From positions 1 through 15,420 of the forward strand of contig JBGQDM010000077.1 of assembly GCA_041495845.1 (NCBI GenBank): a stretch of DNA of 15,420 bases, read 5' to 3'. The translations under genes were made by a program, and so were the position numbers. The notes under the pieces are model-generated. The model saw only the letters and a list, made by a program, of their open reading frames with translations. It searched no databases and had not been told where the DNA came from. Below, one piece after another: positions 13,204-15,420 of this stretch. Numbering within the stretch: position 1 is the stretch's first letter; each line of letters begins with the position of its first letter. The stretch comes from JBGQDM01 sp041495845 (GTDB taxonomy: Bacteria; Acidobacteriota; Terriglobia; Terriglobales; Acidobacteriaceae).

Positions 13204-14319
13204 TTAGTTCTGGTCGTCGCGGCGCTTCAACGTAGGACGGTCATCATCCTTGCTCTTGTCGTCCTTGCTGCTGGACTTGTCCGACGAAGCGGTCCGCCGC
13301 AACGAGGGCTTGCCGCTCTCCTTATCGTCGACCAACTTGCGGCGGTTCTCGATCGCCGCCAGCCGCGCCTTCACCTCATCAAACTCGGACGTGGTCACGG
13401 TGTACTGCGCCCGCGCGGGAAGAATCTTGGCAATTTCCTCTTGCGATTTTTCGATCCGGTCCGGCGTCTGCGGATGGGTCGAGAACGCCCGGGCCAGAGT
13501 CCCAGGTTTCTTCTTTTCCTTGGCCTGGATCTTTTCAAAGAAGCTGATGAAGGCCTGCGGGTCGTACCCGGAGCGGTACATATACTGCAGCCCGAGGTAG
13601 TCGGCTTCGGCTTCAAAGCCGCGCGAGAAGGCCAGGAAGGTTGCGGGCAGTCCTAGTCCGACTGCCGAACGTACGGCATAGCCGATGCCGCCGCCGATAA
13701 AGATCGTGGGCAAAGTGGCGATATTGGCCCAGTTACTACGGGTCTGCTGCCGCATGGCATGGCGTGCCGCCACGTGGGCAATCTCGTGCGCCATCACTCC
13801 CGCCAACTCCGCTTCTTCATCCGCCGCGAGAACCAACCCGGAATTTACGTAGAAAAATCCGCCCGGTAAGGCGAAGGCATTGATGTCATCCGCGTCCACC
13901 ACCTTGATCGTGAACGGCACTTTGGCATCGGAGTTCCGCACCAGGTTCTGGCCAATGCGGTTCACGTATTCGGTCACCATCGGGTCCTGCACCAGCTTGA
14001 CGCCGGTCTCGACGTACTGCGAGTACTCCTTACCCATGCGAATCTCGCCCTCAAGCGAGTACCAGTCGCCCATGCCGCGGCCCCCGACATCGCGGTTGCC
14101 GATCGCTTCCACGTCGTCGCGGCTTCCCTTCTTCACGTCCACGGTTTCTTTCTGTGGAACCACATCGGGCAGCTTGGCAGGCGCAGCCTCCGCTTTGTCG
14201 GTAGTTTGCTGAGGATCAGCGGGCTTCGGGTCAGCCGGCTTCGCGCCGCTCTGGGCCGTCGCCAGCGTGACCAGGGCCAGACTTGACCCTAGAACAAGAG
14301 CAAGGAAACGTAACTTCAT
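13204..14319 (-). CDS. secreted M48-family zinc metalloprotease
   Basis: Periplasmic protease related to the catalytic part of BepA/LoiP-type proteins, which take part in outer-membrane protein quality control. Residues 1-22 are a signal peptide (MKLRFLALVLGSSLALVTLA). A Lys/Pro/Asp-rich linker follows to about 65. The M48 domain (about 85-300) shows NAFALPGGFFYVNSGL, the zinc motif H-E-I-A-H (178-182, with His178, Glu179, His182), the third zinc ligand Glu236 in GFEAEADYLG, and STHPQTPDR (280-288). There is no C-terminal TPR domain as in BepA. Instead the protein ends in a low-complexity tail of Lys, Asp and Ser (about 335-371). The ATG at 14317-14319 has GAGGTG 5 nt upstream, and a TATAAT (complement of 14347-14352) lies about 28 bp before the start without a clear -35 box. 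It is 99 bp downstream of the yceI-type gene on the same strand. Confidence 0.92.
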   Translation of the reverse strand: MKLRFLALVLGSSLALVTLATAQSGAKPADPKPADPQQTTDKAEAAPAKLPDVVPQKETVDVKKGSRDDVEAIGNRDVGGRGMGDWYSLEGEIRMGKEYSQYVETGVKLVQDPMVTEYVNRIGQNLVRNSDAKVPFTIKVVDADDINAFALPGGFFYVNSGLVLAADEEAELAGVMAHEIAHVAARHAMRQQTRSNWANIATLPTIFIGGGIGYAVRSAVGLGLPATFLAFSRGFEAEADYLGLQYMYRSGYDPQAFISFFEKIQAKEKKKPGTLARAFSTHPQTPDRIEKSQEEIAKILPARAQYTVTTSEFDEVKARLAAIENRRKLVDDKESGKPSLRRTASSDKSSSKDDKSKDDDRPTLKRRDDQN

Positions 14320-14346
14320 CGCAGCACCTCGTGTTCTCTACCGTTG

Positions 14347-14352
14347 ATTATA
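14347..14352 (-). promoter_or_regulatory. -10 box (TATAAT) of the M48 protease gene
   Basis: A perfect TATAAT on the minus strand stands 27 bp before the ATG, within the 99-bp gap behind the yceI-type gene. No -35 hexamer is recognisable at 16-18 bp. The protease could also be read from the upstream yceI transcript. Confidence 0.45.
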
Positions 14353-14418
14353 CGCCGCTTCAAGCGGACCACTCCCGGGAGAGCCCTGCTTCCTTAGACG
14401 CTGGCCGGGCGGATAGAG

Positions 14419-15012
14419 TTATCTGCTATCTTGACGGCCGACAACTTCAAATTCGATGCGGATCTCGTCCTTCACCTTGACCGCCCCGCCGCCAATGGTG
14501 ATTGGGGTGATGCCGAAGTCTGTCTGCTTGATGGTTGCCGATCCGAAGTAGCGTCCGCTCTCGCGGCGGACTTCGACGGCCACTGGACGGGTCTGGCCAT
14601 GCAGCGTTAAGTCTCCATGTACCAACCACTTATCGGCGCCTCGACTGTCAACCGAGGTGGATTGAAAGCGAATCTCCGGGAATTTCTGCGTATCCAGCAC
14701 CTTCGGACCACTCATGTTCGTCTGGATCTCAGCCCGATCCTTTTCGGAAACATCGGAGTCCATTACCTTCAGCGCTGCCGACTGCACCGTGAGCTGCACT
14801 CGCGGGCTCTGCTCGTCAAACATCCCCGTCGCCACCGGCGCCTTGATGGTGTGATCGTGGGCAACGAAGGCAAACAGGCCGCTCTTGAAGACCCGCACCG
14901 TCAGCACCGAGCGGTCCGTGTCAATTGCCTTCTCCTGTCCCTGGGCGTGAAGAGCAAAGCAAAGCAACCATACGGCTGCGGGCAAGAGCAAACGTGAAAG
15001 TCTGGCAGGCAT
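14419..15012 (-). CDS. secreted YceI-family protein
   Basis: A 197-residue periplasmic protein of the YceI family, lipocalin-like beta-barrels that bind isoprenoid or other amphiphilic lipids; the exact ligand is unknown. Residues 1-25 are a signal peptide (MPARLSRLLLPAAVWLLCFA). The family pattern follows: IDTDRSVLTVRVFKSG, then FVAHDHTIKAPVATG, DTQKFPEIRFQSTSV (107-121), GDLTLHGQTRPV (133-144) and DFGITP with KVKDEIRIEFEV at the end. The frame is open 36 codons further upstream to 15120, but the ATG at 15012 is chosen because it starts a clean signal peptide and has GGGAGA 5 nt upstream, while the extra residues are Arg-rich and unlike a leader. It is divergent to the DinB-like gene, with 119 bp between them, and is followed on the same strand by the M48 protease. 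Confidence 0.9.
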   Translation of the reverse strand: MPARLSRLLLPAAVWLLCFALHAQGQEKAIDTDRSVLTVRVFKSGLFAFVAHDHTIKAPVATGMFDEQSPRVQLTVQSAALKVMDSDVSEKDRAEIQTNMSGPKVLDTQKFPEIRFQSTSVDSRGADKWLVHGDLTLHGQTRPVAVEVRRESGRYFGSATIKQTDFGITPITIGGGAVKVKDEIRIEFEVVGRQDSR

Positions 15013-15017
15013 GTGGT

Positions 15018-15023
15018 TCTCCC
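15018..15023 (-). promoter_or_regulatory. ribosome binding site fixing the yceI-type start
   Basis: GGGAGA on the minus strand, 5 nt before ATG 15012. It decides against the longer frame that begins at 15120. Confidence 0.75.
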
Positions 15024-15120
15024 GAACGGTTGGATGCGCGCTGGACAGAAAAAGCGCAAGAAAGCGCAAGCCGCAGGGCTTCCCTCTGCGGCGGCGTTCG
15101 TCTAAGATATCGCGATTCAC

Positions 15121-15125
15121 GGAGG
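15121..15125 (+). promoter_or_regulatory. ribosome binding site of the DinB-like gene
   Basis: GGAGG, 6 nt before ATG 15132. It fixes the start of a gene that runs off the window. Confidence 0.8.
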
Positions 15126-15131
15126 ATTCTC

Positions 15132-15420
15132 ATGCGGAAGTTCATGCTTGCGGTTGTTTTCACAATTCTGGGATTGGGGATGCCGGTCAGCAGCGGTGCG
15201 CAGGCAGCGCAACCGTCCGCCCCGAAGCCGGCCCTCGCACCCTCGGAAGAGGTCCTGCAGTCATGGAACGACATTGGCCGCCGCCTCACCGACATGGCCG
15301 AAGACTTTCCCGAAGACAAGTACGACTTCAAGACCACCCCGGCGCAACGTTCATTCGCCGAGAATCTCTTGCACGTACTCAGTGACGCTTACCGCGAGAT
15401 CAGCGCAGTGAAGGGGTCGC
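15132..15420 (+). CDS. secreted DinB-family protein, N-terminal part (3' end outside window)
   Basis: The frame is open from ATG 15132 to the end of the window, 96 codons plus one base. Residues 1-25 are a signal peptide (MRKFMLAVVFTILGLGMPVS, then SGAQA). Residues from about 40 read E-E-V-L-Q-S-W-N-D-I-G-R-R-L, then DMAEDFPEDKYDFKTTPAQR, then SFAENLLHV. This is the first helix and the loop of DinB-like four-helix proteins, with His81 in LLHV as the expected first ligand of the family's three-His metal site. The family includes thiol-dependent metalloenzymes, but most members, including the secreted ones, have no known reaction. A strong ribosome site and the signal peptide support the start. 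The other two metal ligands lie beyond the window and cannot be checked. Confidence 0.85.
   Translation, partial: MRKFMLAVVFTILGLGMPVSSGAQAAQPSAPKPALAPSEEVLQSWNDIGRRLTDMAEDFPEDKYDFKTTPAQRSFAENLLHVLSDAYREISAVKGS

Larger units (their letters stand above)
15013..15131. other. divergent promoter region between the yceI-type and DinB-like genes
   Basis: Contains two adjacent copies of AAAGCGCAAG (about 15053-15070), an imperfect hairpin CCGCAGGG ... CCTCTGCGG at 15071-15091, and TCTAAGATAT at 15101-15110, which could serve as a -10 region for the DinB-like gene. No -35 box is clear on either strand. Confidence 0.4.

Noticed and set aside
15071..15091. Hairpin CCGCAGGG ... CCTCTGCGG as a terminator
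   Set aside because: The stem has a bulge, and on the minus strand the following stretch is only partly T-rich and lies upstream of the yceI-type gene rather than behind a gene.
15101..15106. Third TCTAAG, upstream of the DinB-like gene, as another ECF promoter
   Set aside because: No GAAAC or GGAAC lies 18-19 bp upstream; a lone 6-base match is not enough.
15013..15120. 36-codon N-terminal extension of the yceI-type gene
   Set aside because: Would bury the signal peptide behind Arg-rich residues; the ribosome site at 15018-15023 supports the shorter form.

Overview
The window is a GC-rich bacterial chromosome segment. It most likely comes from an acidobacterium, Koribacter/Terriglobia-like. 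I infer this from family resemblance: a TonB-type transducer with a glycine-rich linker, a secreted DinB-like protein, a YceI protein with signal peptide, and a tiny CxH/CxxC protein of a kind I associate with this phylum. No rRNA, tRNA, CRISPR array, insertion sequence, integrase or phage gene is visible. Apart from one debris-like patch, it reads as ordinary core chromosome.

Layout from left to right. The 3' end of a DtxR/IdeR-type metal-dependent repressor is followed 3 bp later by murI (glutamate racemase). A terminator hairpin lies between murI and the convergent tonB-type gene. A divergent intergenic region with a good sigma70-type promoter leads into ileS and lspA, which look co-transcribed. 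Between lspA and slt lies an AT-richer patch with a small membrane protein, which has its own promoter on the minus strand, and a C-terminal remnant of a beta-propeller protein. Then, on the minus strand, come a soluble lytic transglycosylase (slt) and, 11 bp upstream of it, a GAF-domain protein. Divergent to these on the plus strand is an RpoE-like ECF sigma factor, translationally coupled (GTGA overlap) to a small zinc-finger anti-sigma-like protein. Next are a 79-residue CxH/CxxC protein with a strong terminator and a GAF-GAF-GGDEF protein with a degenerate active site. A convergent M48 periplasmic metalloprotease and a YceI-family protein follow on the minus strand. The window ends inside a divergent secreted DinB-like gene.

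Many of the genes concern the cell envelope: peptidoglycan precursor supply (murI), peptidoglycan cleavage (slt), lipoprotein maturation (lspA), energy transduction to the outer membrane (tonB), periplasmic proteolysis (M48) and an envelope-stress-type sigma factor. I found no clearly new multi-gene system. The best lead is regulatory. Two promoter-like sites with the same GAAAC-N18/19-TCTAAG architecture, which is the geometry of classical sigma-E promoters, stand upstream of the sigma factor and of the 79-residue protein. This suggests a small autoregulated regulon. The second lead is the GGDEF protein, which lost the two signature glycines but kept a correctly spaced RxxD inhibitory site, suggesting a c-di-GMP receptor rather than a synthase.
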